Below, piece after piece: positions 35,533 through 47,639 of a stretch of DNA of 64,000 bases; positions within the stretch are counted from its first letter, which is position 1; each line of letters starts with the position of its first letter. Under the pieces are notes generated by a model. That model was not told the origin of the DNA. It worked only from the letters and a program-made list of their open reading frames with translations, and ran no database searches. A program made the position numbers and the translations under genes. The stretch is from Dichetophora obliterata (Eukaryota; Arthropoda; Insecta; Diptera; Sciomyzidae): contig OY986439.1 of NCBI GenBank assembly GCA_963920525.1, positions 28,034,819-28,098,818 of the forward strand, written 5' to 3'.

Positions 35533-35535
35533 AAT

Positions 35536-36055
35536 ATGATTGTGTTCGTTTAACACAATGCTACCATTCTGTTTCGTGCCCTCTCTCTATTCGACCTGCT
35601 AGGGGTAGTTTTTGTGTTTGAATCGAAGAGCCACACACGGCATATAATTTTATAGAGTTTGCGGAGTTTGTGCTTTTGTAGCGCTATGTATAAGGTACGG
35701 TTTTTTCTATTCTCTCGTTCAAAGATCGCTATAAAATTTTATGATAAATATTTTTGTAGGAAATTTATCAACTAGTGCCCTTTTTTATGTGCCTGTTTTG
35801 ACCTTATTTAAAAGAACTCTAAATAGTAGAACGTAGTCGTACTGAGTTAAAATATTCCTTAAAAAAATTTCACTATTAGACTTGGACCAAATTTGTCTAG
35901 AGCTTACATCTATTTAACCTTAAAAATAGTTAACTTTATTTAATAATAGAACTTAATAACAAAGTAACAAATCCTTAAAATATGCAAATATGAAAATTTC
36001 TTTCGATGATGCATAGTGAACGTTTCGGTAGGTGATACACTTTTTACGAAAATTT
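35536..36055. other. Non-coding stretch between elements
   Basis: No gene or repeat recognised. 35560-35720 is somewhat more balanced in composition (TTCGTGCCCTCTCTC, GAGCCACACACGG) and may be host sequence. Confidence 0.3.
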
Positions 36056-36059
36056 ATTC

Positions 36060-38945
36060 AAAACTGAGAATTTTTCACCGGTGTGAACTCAGCCCAAAAT
36101 CTTTATCCCAAATTTTTTAACTCAGCCCAACTTTTGAATTCGCCGTAAAACTCGACCCAAACATTTTAATTCTCCGCAAACGCATTTAAAGTGGCAAAAA
36201 CTATATAAATAATTTTAAAAAAGAAAAAAGAAAAAAGAAAATAATTAAGAAAATACGTAAAATAATGGAAAAATACTACCTATATAGTAAAATTTGGGCT
36301 GAAGTGCAAAAAATAAAGATTTTTTTATGAAAGTCAGAATTTTAAATTTTTTTGAAACGAAAAAAGTAAAGAAGGAGAAAAGGTTCCATTCTACATCTTT
36401 GTTCGAAAATGTATTTTAATGTGGCACATAGACTAGCACTATGCTCAAGTCCCGCTCTATCGTCCTTGGCACCTAAATTTGGGCTGAAGTGCAAAAAATC
36501 TTGATTTTTATATGAAAGTAAGAATTCCACACCCCAAAACAAGCCCTAAACCAAATAGTTCCATCCTGGACTTGAGATATATGATAGCTGATAACAAACT
36601 AATGATTTTAGGCCTTAATCCCAAAATTGCTATCTATCGTCCTTCATACCGTAAAATGGTCTTGAAGTAAAAAAATCGGTTTAGAAAAAAAATTAATTTT
36701 TAAAACTAAAAAACCTATAGAAGGCAAAAAGGTTCCACTCTACATTTTTGTTCAAAAATGTACATTTATGTGCTTAATAGAACGGCACTCTACTCAAGTC
36801 CCGCTCTGTCGTCCTTGGTACCTTAATTTGGGCTGAAATGCCAAAAAATCTTGAATTCCACACCCCACAACTTGCCCCAAAACAAAAAGTTCCATCTTGA
36901 ATTTTTGATATGTGATAGCAGATAGCAAAATGATTATATTAGACCTTAATCCCAAAATTGCCATCTATCGTCCTTCATACCGTAAAATGGTCTTGAACTA
37001 AAAAAATCAGTTTAGAAAAAAAAATTAATTTTTAAACCAAAAAAGTATAGAAGCCAAAAAGGTTCCATTCTACATTTTTGTTCAAAAATGTATTTTTATG
37101 TGTTTAATCGGACGGCACTATGCTCAAGTCCCGCTCTATCGTCCTTGGCACGATTTTTTGCACTTCAGCCCAAATTAAGGCACCAAGGACGATAGAGTGG
37201 GACTTGAGCACAGCGCCGTTCGAATAAACACATAAAAATGCATTTTTGAAACAAAAATGTAGAGTGGAACCTTTTTGACTTCTATTGGTTTTTTCGTTTT
37301 AAAAATTAATTTCTTTTTTCTAAACTGATTTTTTTACTTCAAGACCATTTTACGGTATGAAGGACGATTGATAGCAATTTTGGGATTAAGGACTAAAATC
37401 ATAAGTTTGTTATCAGCTATCATATATCTTAAATCCAGAATGGAATTTTTATGTTTGGGGCAAGTTGTGGGGTGTGGAATTCTTACTTTCATAAAAAAAA
37501 TCACAATTTTTTGCACTTCAGCCCAAATTTAGGTGCCAAGGACGATAGAGCGGGACTTAAGCATAGTGCCGTTCAATTTAACACATAAAAATGCATTTTT
37601 TAAATAAAAATGTAAAGTGGAACTTTTTTGGCTTCTATATTTTTTTCGGTTTAAAAGCATTTTTTTTTTCTGCACTGAGTATTTTACTTCAAGACCATTT
37701 TACGGTATGAAGGACGATAGATAGCAATTTTGGGATTAAGGTCTATTATAATTATTTTGCTATCTGCTATCACATTTTAAAAATTCAAGATGGAACTTTT
37801 TGTTTTGGGGCAAGTTGTGGGGTGTGGAATTCTTACTTTCATAAAAAAATCACGATTTTTTTGCACTTCAGCCCAAATTAAGGCACCAAGGACGATAGAG
37901 TGGGACTTGAACATAGTGCCTTTCGAATAAACACATAAAAATACATTTTTTAAACAAAAATGTAGAGTGCAATCTTTTTGGCTTCTATAGGTTTTTAGTT
38001 TTAAAAATTAATTTTTTTTTTCTAAACTGATTTTATTACTTCAAGACCATTTTACGGTATGAAGGACGATAGATAGCAATTTTGCTGTTAAATACTAAAA
38101 TCATTAGTTTGTTATCAGCTATCATATATTTTAAATCCAGGATGGAACTATTTGATTTGGGGCTTGATTTCGGGTGTGGACTTCTTACTTTCATACAAAA
38201 ATCACAATTTTTTGCACTTCAGCAAAACATTTAGGTGCCAAGGACGATAGAGCGAGACTTGAGAATAGTGCCGTTCGAATAAACACATAAAAATGCATTT
38301 TTGAAACAAAAATTATGAGTAGAACCTTTTTGGCTTCTATATTTTTTTTCGGTTTAAAAACATTTTTTTTTTCTGTTCTGCACTGAGTATTTTACTTCAA
38401 GACCATTTTACGGTATGAAGGACGATAGATAGCAATTTTGGGATTAAGGTCTAATAAATTTATTTTGCTATCTGCTATCACATATCAAAAATTCAAGATG
38501 GAACTTTTTGTTTTAGGGCAAGTTGTGGGGTGTGCAATTCTTACTTTCATAAAAAAATCACGATTTTTTGGCACTTCAGCCCAAATTTAGGTACCAAGGA
38601 CGATAGAGCGAGGCTTGAGCATAGTGCCATTGGATTTGGCACATCAAAATACATTTCTGCCTTAAAATGCAGGATGGAAACTTTTAATTTTAAATAATAA
38701 CTTTTTCGTTTTTAGAAAAATTTTTTATTTACCTTTACAAGTTTTTTAATTCGAAGCTGTATATACCAAGGACGATTGATAGCAATTTGGAGAAGAGGTA
38801 AATTTTTGCTAAAAAATGTATGTTTAACTCAATTTTGTAACTGCGGCGAATTCAATATTTTTATTTGTTTTGCGGCGAATTCGGCAAAAACTTGGGCTGA
38901 AGATTTTGGGCTATCTTCACAGAAGTGAATTTTTCTATAAAGAAG
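36060..38945. mobile_element. Asymmetric inverted array of ~350-bp units (fold-back)
   Basis: CGTCCTTGG marks recur at 36461, 36810 and 37140; the inverse CCAAGGACG recurs at about 37183, 37536, 37886, 38238 and 38594. So the array has about three units in one direction and five in the other, with period 330-356 bp and the axis near 37160. Each unit also has a CATACCGTAAAATGGTCTTG or inverse mark. The outer ends are GAATTTTTCACCGGTGTGAA and GAAGTGAATTTTTC, each next to GCCCAAAATCTT, which suggests one fold-back element with expanded arms. Open frames inside (36342-36542, 37334-37516) are by-products. No target duplication found. Confidence 0.7.
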
Positions 38946-41022
38946 TACACCTTGGACAAATCTTGTCCAAAGAGACTTATAGTGCAATTTTCCGAGGGAC
39001 ATTTTCATACAATATTTTAACCTTCTACAACAATGTTGAAGTGTAGTTGTTAAAACTGTTTAAAATATTTTCAAAAAGGATCAGAAACGGTCCCTAAGAA
39101 ATGGCGCTAGAAGGTCAAAATATTTAACAAAACTATTTTTCATAAAATGTATAATAATAATTGTAGGTCTGAGAACAAAGATACCTTTGACATAGTTGTC
39201 CTTACTTTTTATGTAAGGAAATATTTAAAATTAGAGCAAGCTTTAAACCATTATTAAAAACTATCTACAATTGATCGAAACACTTTAAAACATCGATTCA
39301 CGAAAATTTTGTTATCTTCACCAGAATCCTGTTACCGAAGTCTGTAGTTTTGGGAAAGGGTAAAAATAGCTGAGCAGATGCGATGCGCAACCCAATGAAT
39401 GCAAATAGTTGATAAGCTATCGATTTAAACTATAACGTGCTTTTTTTTTGTATTCTCATTATTTTTTTAATATATTGTTAGCTATACATTATTCTGTATA
39501 AAACAGCGACATCTTGTGAAATGCATCTGATTATATCAGTAACGTGACTTTTTGCTGCAGCCAGCAGATTAATAACTGATGGTGCTAAGCAGACAAGAGT
39601 TATACTGCTTATTGTTGTTGTTATTGTTGTTGTATTTTTTAAGTACCAACAACAATTATTGTTGCAATTATGAACATGAACAGTTGTGAGCACTTATAAT
39701 TAGCACTTTAGCACAATTGTTTGTGAAATAAAATGTTTGAGCAAAAATCTAGCTGAGTAAACACATTGAGAAGACTGACGTCAATACTTATATGTTTATT
39801 TATCTTACTTTGGACAACGAAAGAGATATTTCAGTTAATGGATTTAAGAAAATTCCATAACAAATAATGGTAGATTGTTAGTTCGATTTTTGGCAACGAG
39901 CGTCACATGTTTGCAACAATTTTCTATAGCTTGCTAAATATTTTTGTCTAGATGGGCTTTTGTTTAAAGCTCATTGCATTTTATATATAAAGCTAATTCA
40001 ATTCATGCATGATCATCCTTAGATGCAAAAATTGATATGAAAATTGAAAATCGTGATCTTATGCTTAAGAGTTATTACAACCAATCATCAAGTTCCTGTC
40101 AAGGTAAAATGAGATGTTTAAGTATTTTACAGCTGCGGATATCTGCTTCAAGTTACGCTCTAATCCTCAGATGCTTAAAAATCAATTTAGTGTTTGTTGT
40201 TCAACAGTTATTTAATCACAAGTTATTTCATAAACTTCATCACAAGAATTGCTTAAAGTAATTATGTACTTTATTTTAATATCAAGCTCTTCTATTAAAA
40301 CTTTCTCAACATTTGTGACATGTGTGACAATATATTAAAATTTTCCAAAAATTTTTTTTTAACTATCAACTTTTAATATTTAACCAACCTAGAAATTTAC
40401 ATATTGTGCTTTCATTACACTAACATTGTAAATGAAAAATACAAGCAAACGAAATACTTACTAAATTTGACAATATGGCAAAATAAAAAAGCAAATTAAT
40501 TTTTTTTTAAACTAACACTATTGGCAAATAATAAAAAAAAAATCTTCAGCAAGCTATTGAACAACAACTGGCATGCCTTGAACACAATTATCAAAACATT
40601 TGCAACATATGATAAAAGCAGCTTTGGCTTTTTCGCACCGCATCAAGGTTCATGAACCGCCGCAGTTCCATGACGTCAAGCAAATCGAGATGGCACTTAA
40701 AACTGTGTAAATACTCAGACATTGTAACAAAAAAGGAATTTGAAGAGATTAAGAGAAAATTATTCTTTAATTCTAGTTGATCTATAGATCTACTTTGATA
40801 TATGTAGCTACCTTGATAGGCGAAATAACAAAAAATTAACTTATTCTCGTATTTAGGCATACCATCAAACTGGAGGTTTCAGAGGGTTTCCAGGAGCTGC
40901 TGGAATGAAAAAAAGAAGATGTTGGCATCTACACTCCTTTACTCCATAGCCTTGAGATCTTGAAGAATGCGTTATGCTCCTAGTTTGATTTATTAACATT
41001 ACTGATGGATTTTTGTGTACGT
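38946..41022. other. Non-coding stretch
   Basis: No gene is supported. 39400-39720 has balanced composition with TTG/CAA simple repeats and resembles host non-coding DNA. Minus-strand frames at 40591-40860 and 40865-41047 show no domain I recognise. Confidence 0.35.
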
Positions 41023-41026
41023 TTAA

Positions 41027-41572
41027 CCCATTAACCACGGCTACCAAACGCTTTTAAAGATTTTTTTTTGAAATTTCATGTGCGTTCTTATATTGATCAC
41101 AGAAACTACCACATCAAATTTCTACTTTGTATCTTTCACCGTAGTCGAGATATAAGATGGGTATAAAAATACCTAACCATCATTAATATGTCCTAAATGG
41201 GCACAAATTTCTTTCTGCAACGACAGCACAGTTTTATATCAGGATTTTTCTAGCAATAGCAGGTATAGTTGGTTAGATGTCTAAGAGAGCTTTAACATAT
41301 TACTTTAAAATAAAAAAATTTTTACATATGATAATAACACAAATTTTCTCATTTTTAAACATAATCACTTTTGACTTGGAAAATGTAGTAGTAAACGGTA
41401 AAATTTATTGACATACTCCAGAAACAATTTAAAGCTCCATGTTAAAGCAACGCTTTAGGCAACAAACGAAAAATTTGCAAAATTAAACACTTAGCTGTTA
41501 CCAATCCTGAGATATGATCAATTCTGCAGAAGCATTTTCATGGGTAAAAAATACCCAACCGCTGTTAATGGG
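41027..41572. mobile_element. piggyBac-type MITE, TTAA target
   Basis: The left end CCCATTAACCACGG and right end inverse CCCATTAACAGCGG are flanked by TTAA (41023-41026, 41573-41576). A word of the form GGGTAtAAAAATACCyAACC occurs both at about 41159 and at about 41544, so an end-proximal segment is repeated inside. The element is 546 bp and non-coding. The ends differ from the other TTAA element at 6494, so these are two families. Confidence 0.7.
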
Positions 41573-42671
41573 TTAATGCATTATGGGATAGATACAATGT
41601 ATGTGCTATCACAAAATATCAGTTATTTTGCCTTAATTGGCTGGTCTAGCTGTCGGCCGCCTCTTTACTTAACCTAACGTAGTTCATTAAAAATTTTTTT
41701 AGATGTTTAAATTTTCTTGTTAAAGCTTAGTATGCTGTAGGAACAAAAATTTTTAGGCATTTAATTCTACACGCGAAATTTTGGTGTAGACTCAAAACTA
41801 ACACATGCTTACCAAACGTGTTTGTTGAATGTGTTAGTTGAACATTATTGTTGAATGTCAAATGTCCACGCCAATTAAATGTACGGACATATTAAAGACA
41901 GCGAAATTTTGACATTTAAACTCTCCAATCATGGTTGTGAGCTTGGCTGCATTGGACAAATTTTTCGGTTCAACAGCGTACTTACCAACGAAAAAAAAAT
42001 TTCGCTACCTTTTCGCAGTCAACAAACGCGATGTATTTCTTACGGAAGAGTTTTTTTCGCTTCTACAGCATACTAAGCTTAAAAATAAGTGGACTGTCTC
42101 AACCTGGAGAGGCCAGCATAATCCTTGTGAAATCATCTCAAGTCAACTCAAACCTCCACGTAGTGTTTCCTAGGCAAAGTCAAAACAGACAACCGTCAGT
42201 TTGGCGTATAATTTGAGTGGCGGGCCCCCCCTAAGCTTAAAACAGGTTTTGAGACGGGCTTAAAGCACAACTCGTAAAAAACAATTTCAATGAAAGCATA
42301 TAAAAATATAAGAGAAATGATCCTCAAATCTGATGACGACTACCGCAAATGAAAAATTGATAATGATTTAAGCATATGCACCTGGAATGTCCGAACTTTT
42401 AATTGGGAAGGTGACTCTATCTCACTGACTGATTTCTTGGAAAGATACAAAGCTATCACTGCTATCCAGGAAATGCGATGGAAGAGATATGATATCTATT
42501 ACATTATGATATCACACCTGTGAACGAGCGGCTTGCCATAATCCACATCAAGGTTAAATTCTTTAATATAAGCCTAATATGAGCGCACGCTCCGACAGAA
42601 GACAAGGACGATAAGCCCAAAAAAACTTTATAAGAGCGCCTTGAAAATGCTAACTAGCGCTGCCCCCTTCA

Positions 42672-43117
42672 CACCCAAAAAATATTTGGGATAAAATTAC
42701 GAATAAAATCCTTGTAGAAATGCAAGCAGAGGATATTCGTAGAATGTTTAAATGTTTTGTATATAGTATAAACGTTTGTAGTGTTGGCCGCATGAAAAAT
42801 TTTTTGAATTCGTACTTTTGTACATTCTACAAACTCTAGTTTGTAAAAACTATAATGTATAAATTTGTGAACTGAACGAACATTGTTTGATAATATACAA
42901 AGCGGTGGCGGTTTGATAATATACAAATTCGTATTATTGTTCGTATCTTTTGTAGATGAAATGAATGCGTTTGTAAAATATACAAAGTGTTCTTTTTACA
43001 ATGTACAAACTGTCATTTGTATTATTTACAAAGTCGTTTGTAGGCTGAAAAGAAAACAAAAAGCGTTGTAGAATATAATAATTGTTTTGTACATAGGATG
43101 AAGCTTTTTTTTGGGTG
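42672..43117. mobile_element. 446-bp TIR element inside the RTE endonuclease
   Basis: The ends CACCCAAAAAA and TTTTTTTTGGGTG are inverses, flanked by CA on each side (42670-42671, 43118-43119). Taking the element and one CA out joins the endonuclease codons in frame just before DVKIVLGD. The interior is built of TTTGTA/TACAAA words in both orientations. A 2-bp duplication fits Tc1/mariner-like insertion, although those normally use TA. Confidence 0.65.
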
Positions 43118-43760
43118 CACGACGTAAAAATCGTGCTTGGTGACTGCATCGCTAAGGTTGGCAATGAAAATATATTTGGTCCAACAGTCGGAAGGTTTAG
43201 CCTCCACGACAATACCTCCGATAACGGAATGAAGCTGAGTGACTTCGCCGTAGCGCAAAACATGGTCGTACGTAGCACTTGATTTAAGCATATAGTATTC
43301 ATGAAGCGACCTAGATGTCCCCTGATCAAAAAACCAGAAACCAAAGTGATCACGTTTTGATCGACGGAAGGAACTCACCCAGTGCTTTGGATATACGCAC
43401 TTTGGATATACGTGGTGCAAACATTGACTTGGATAACTATCTTGTCGCAGCCAAGATCCGTGCACGTCTGTGCGCAGCTAAGAATGCACGCAACCCTACA
43501 CAGAGAAAGCTAGACGTCGACAAGCTGCAATCGAAACAGACAGCCGAGGCTTTTGCCACTCGACTCTCATTCCTGCTTCAAAGCTCTCCCCAACCGAGGA
43601 TATATTTGCAGACAAACATTTCCCACTCTTTGCGTGTGGCTGCTGAAGAGGTGATTGGCTACCACCGCTCTCGTCGAAACCAGTGGTACGACCAAAAGTG
43701 TCGCGATGCCACTGCAGAGAAAGACGTCGCCTACAAAGCCACCCTGCAGTCGGTTGTAAC

Positions 43761-43975
43761 CATGGTAGAACTAGTGAAGGTATATGAATTTCAGACTGTT
43801 CTCTTTTTCTCATAGCCAGAATTGTCAAACTCAAGCATTTTGCTATTCTTGCCTATTTTTGCTTTCTTATCGCATTCTCATCGTTTTCAGATTTTGTATG
43901 GGCAGTCAATTTCGTTTTGACAGTTCCGGCAGTCTGTCTCTCCGAAATGCATCTACCTTCTCTAATTCTACTATG
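43761..43975. mobile_element. P-element-like MITE
   Basis: The ends CATGGTAGAACTAGTGAAGG and, inward from the right, CATAGTAGAATTAGAGAAGG are inverses, flanked by the 8-bp duplication GTTGTAAC (43753-43760, 43976-43983). An 8-bp duplication of the form GT....AC with a CATG start and AAGGT at positions 17-21 is what I recall for P elements. Removing the 215 bp and one duplication restores the RTE frame exactly (QSVVTRAAKQR). It has no transposase. Confidence 0.7.
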
Positions 43976-44219
43976 GTTGTAACGCGCGCTGCAAAGCAGC
44001 GATAAAAAGAAAATAAGAGGGAAGAGAGACGTATTTTTAGTCGAGAAAAAAGAGAGGCAGAAAAGCACGAGCATGATAAGATTGAGATGTATGGCGACAA
44101 AAATGAGGCCCGAAAACTTTAAAAAAAAAATAAGACGCCTTGCCGATGGCTTTAAGACCCGGGTCTTCCTGCAAAGACGAAAACGGGAATCTGGTGACAT
44201 ATATTCAAAGTTCATATGT

Positions 44220-44787
44220 GTACATATATTAAATATGAAAAAATCCAATAATGCCAAAATTGAAAAAAAAAATCTTTATAATACAAAATTTTTACATTGA
44301 TTTTTAAACGCAGGCAAACAGTGTTCTGCAGCTCGAAAGTAGTTTTTTCGCTCTCCTGAAAAATTTGATATTTCGAGATAACTGGTTTTGTCAAATGTCC
44401 ACAGATATTAATGTTACTTTTTTACACCGTCTTCATGATTTTTTGTGCTTAAGGCAAATTAAGGTTGGAAAAGACTTTTCAAATATATATTATTACAAAT
44501 ATAACCCACTGATGAGAATCACCGTTCTGATTCTATGCTAGTTGTCGTATGCAATTCGTAAGTTTCGATCACGATTGCCTTCACCACAAAACAAAATTAT
44601 TTCCTGATGTTGCAATTCTTCTAAAACTTTGCAAAGTCTTTGCACCAGTGATTCACACTCATTGTCCTAACAATCTTTTTTTAAAAAAGATTTTTCTAAT
44701 TCTATATTCATATCAACTTAAATTGATATGTTTGCATTTAAAGAGGCTTACATCGTCCGGAATCTCGGGATCCCGAATTTCCCTAAT
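44220..44787. other. Unrecognised stretch between RTE and hAT fold-back
   Basis: Nothing coding is recognised. TCTCGGGATCCCGAA at about 44764 resembles CCCGGGATCCCGAA at about 19318; these may be ends of a shared repeat, but neither boundary is clear. Confidence 0.3.
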
Positions 44788-44795
44788 ATATACAT

Positions 44796-45777
44796 TAGGG
44801 CGGGATTTGTATGGATGAAAAAAAAAAAAATGAAAAATCGTATAGCAAAAACGTCATCTACATAAAATTCTAAGAAAATTCTCCGAAGAAACCATAGGCC
44901 TAAAATCAAACCCTAATCCCCGCCTCTGCACTTGAAATTTTTTTTCCTCTTCTTTCGCTAAAAAATTTTTTTTTTTAAATATAGCTATTATGTTTTATTT
45001 ATTATAGTTTATGCAATACAGGTTTTGTTTTGAGACTAATCAAAATATTCAATTATCAAAAAAGCAGTTGAACCCCAATTTGCATCTCCTCTCATTTGCA
45101 TTCTCTATGAAAAATAGTTAGAACACGTTTTACCTAAACTGCGTTTTGCAGAAAACAAAGAATAATTAAAAAAAATTTTTTTGTTGGAATAAAATATGCA
45201 AAACATACTTCTTAAAACAGGAAAAAACTTGACCTCTAAACCAGTTTATTTGATCTATAGAAATATAGATCAAATAGTAGTAACTATAGAAAGTCGTGCC
45301 AAAGTACCTAGAATGGAGAGTAAAAAAGACTAAACAAAATTACCATATAACCAATAAGTAAAGTTTTCTTTGTATTCTATAATTGCTTCTTTGTATGTAT
45401 TAAAGACCTTATTTCTTTTAATGACACAAAATTTGTTTATGGTAAAAAAATTACTGAAAAATTACTGAAATATTGTTTGAGTGAAAACACTTATTTTGTT
45501 TGTTTTTATTTGCATTATAAAATAAGACTTGTTTATCTATGTTCCTTATAAAAATATTAAATATAAAATTATATGCAAACTTTTTTACTAGGGTGAATAT
45601 TTTTTTAATGTAAAAAAATTTTGAGTATAGAAAAGGGGGCACATAAATTTTCAAGTCGAGAGGCGCGGATTAGGATTTTATTTTAGATACATGGTTTCTT
45701 CGGAGAATTTTCTTAGAATTTTTTGTAGTTTATGTTTTTGCTATACGATTTACAAATAAAAAAATCAACCCGCCCTA
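44796..45777. mobile_element. hAT-type element, ends TAGGGCGGG
   Basis: The left end TAGGGCGGGATTTGTATGGA and right end AAATCAACCCGCCCTA are flanked by the 8-bp duplication ATATACAT (44788-44795, 45778-45785). Subterminal arms of about 150 bp (AGAAAATTCTCCGAAGAAAC and its inverse) pair; the central ~650 bp does not. The 8-bp duplication and TAGGG start fit hAT. It is non-coding and shares its ends with 59000-59903. Confidence 0.75.
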
Positions 45778-45785
45778 ATATACAT

Positions 45786-46435
45786 ACTGGTCAAACACAT
45801 ATACTTCTCCTTTTGCTTCGCCGTAGTTGGGTAAAAAGGAGAATATTTCGAAAAACAATTAAGCTATTTTCAATGAAAAAACTCGGTCTTTGTATTTATT
45901 CCCGAAATATATAGTATCCACGTAAGGCATTTAATTCATTTCAGTTAATGTTTAATTTAACATTGCTGTTAAAATGTAAAAGATTTATATAATGAAGTTA
46001 CAAAGTTGAAAGCGTTTTTTGCAAAAACAACTCTTTATCACTTAAGGCAGAGTTGAACATTGGTCTATTGTCTGTCTTCGCAGTCTGTAAATCAGAAGGA
46101 TGATATTCCCGACATCTTCGCAATGGATGTGTGTACGCCTAAGATTAAAGGGGCAGACTCTACAGAATACTTTAATTTTGTTATCAACTTCTTCTTATTT
46201 TCATTTTATAAAAGAAATTTTTTATAAATATATTCAAAAACAACACCAACAACATCAACTGCAACAACAACAACAATACTTTCAGTGAAAAATGAGATAA
46301 ATAATGACAAAAAAAGGCACAAAAACAGACAAAAACTAATAAAAATAAATCAAAACAAACAAAACAAAAAAGAAAAAAAACCAAATAAATAAAAAATATA
46401 TAGAAAAAAAAAACAAATAATTATAGAAAAGTACA
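45786..46435. other. Non-coding stretch with a possible short exon and CAA repeat
   Basis: At 46068-46240 a pyrimidine-rich acceptor-like CTGTCTTCGCAG precedes a frame reading SVNQKDDIPDIFAMDVCTPK. It then runs into AT-rich sequence with no donor, and I do not recognise the peptide. A CAACAA tract lies at 46236-46278. Confidence 0.25.
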
Positions 46436-46499
46436 AACAGAAGCTTTAGCCGCAGCTTCGGAAGCTTAATCTAGCCTCAGCTAAGGTTTAGTTGTTGGT

Positions 46500-46814
46500 T
46501 GATCGGTTACTCGCTGGTTGGCATTATTTTTGAACTTGGCTTCGAAAGCGAAAATTGAATTTAGTCGTTAAGTTTAAGTCGTCAACACCAGACGACCAGG
46601 GAAAGAGTAGCAGCAGCTTTGAGAATAGAGTGCAGAAAGAGCGTGAATGTGTGATGAGTGAAGAATTGTGAAAAAGTCAATTAAATAACAAATGCATAAT
46701 CATGAGCAAAACAAAAATTTAAGCAAGAATTACTTCAATTGAATTAATCAAAAATTATCTAAAAAATTAAAAAAAAAAAATATAAAACTTCAAAGCTTAC
46801 TCAAAACCAATCAG
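46500..46814 (+). other. Possible non-coding 5' exon with splice donor
   Basis: The stretch has balanced composition and fly-5'UTR-like content (GCAGCAGC, GTGAAAAAGTCAATT). It ends at an AATCAG/GTGAGC splice donor at 46815. It contains no long frame or transposon ends. If real, it would be the first exon of a gene whose body lies outside the window to the right. Support is composition plus one donor only. Confidence 0.25.
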
Positions 46815-47447
46815 GTGAGCGGAACCGGAAGCGTGCATTTCAAGCGTACGTTAAGAGTTATGTAAAATTGCTACGCTTTGTGCATTAAATTAACACAATC
46901 ACATTTAAATCTATAAAATTAGATAGTTAAAAAAAAATTAAGAAAAAAAAAAAATAAAAATATAAAAACATATGATTCTATGCATGCTTAAGTAGGTGGC
47001 TGTTGTGATATTGTGGAAAAACGTTTCTTATCATTGCTGTTTACAAGAATCACCATACGTCAAGTTTGGAAAGCGAACAAAGGTAATGAACACACAAATA
47101 CTCGCATATAAATTAAATGCCATTTTGAGAGAGGAAAACGTCAATTAATTTTAATGCTAATTATTTTAAACATAAAATATGCACATTCGATGTGACCTTG
47201 AAAGAGCACATATCGCTGCACAGTGGGCTATTTGTTCAATTTTATTTAACACCAATTAAATTGGCAAAGGTATTGAATGCCTAACTCATTTTGTTACGGA
47301 ACCCGATTCCGTTGATTGATGCGAAAATGCAACATTCGTGAGTTAGGTGTATTTTAAATTACAGAAAAAGTTGTTTTTGTTTATAAGTTAAAAATGGGGA
47401 AAAATATAATAAATATGGGGTTTTATACATGAGCTTACAGATTGTGT

Positions 47448-47625
47448 AACTTAATTTTTGAGCAAAAAATTCAAATTTCAAATCACTGTAAAAAAAATTG
47501 TGACGTAGTAGACCAAAAAATGACTCGGTCTTTTGTTACTTATGTCAAATATAACCGTTTAAGTTTGGTTTGGTTTATATTGTTGTCCCAGGCAATGAGC
47601 CCCAAAATGTTGCACAGTGTAATCT
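47448..47625 (+). repeat. Dispersed repeat B, copy 3 (truncated)
   Basis: It matches the last part of 15358-15798 (TCACTGTAAAAAAAATTGTG, GACGTAGTAGA, TTTAAGTTTGGTTTGG) and ends TTGCACAGTGTAAT. The 5' half is missing. The short frame at 47442-47636 is derived from the repeat. Confidence 0.55.
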
Positions 47626-47639
47626 ACGGTTTTTGATTA

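Larger units (their letters stand above)
42370..44215 (+). pseudogene. RTE-clade retrotransposon fragment, split by two MITEs
   Basis: The endonuclease begins ICTWNVRTFN at about 42374, then IQEMRWK, FFNISLI and HAPTEDKDD up to 42669. After the first insert it resumes with HDVKIVLGD, DNGMKLSDFA, and in another frame QSDHVLIDGRN and RGANIDLDNYLVAAKIRARL. After the second insert come TRAAKQR and a basic Arg/Lys/Glu-rich linker, then NEARKL and ADGFKTRV at about 44150. This is the APE endonuclease (TWNVR, EMRW, GD, DHV, D-H/N-YLV motifs) and linker of an RTE LINE. The reverse transcriptase that should follow is absent, and frameshifts and stops are frequent. The 5' limit is unclear. Confidence 0.8.

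Noticed and set aside
36080..38930. CRISPR-like direct repeats
   Set aside because: Units are ~350 bp, inverted in the middle, and the DNA is animal; this is a fold-back array.
43496..43834. 112-codon minus-strand frame over the RTE
   Set aside because: It is antisense to clear RTE endonuclease codons on the plus strand.
47279..47347. Small CCTAACTCA / TGAGTTAGG inverted repeat as a MITE
   Set aside because: Nine-base arms in a 69-bp span without a target duplication are not enough.
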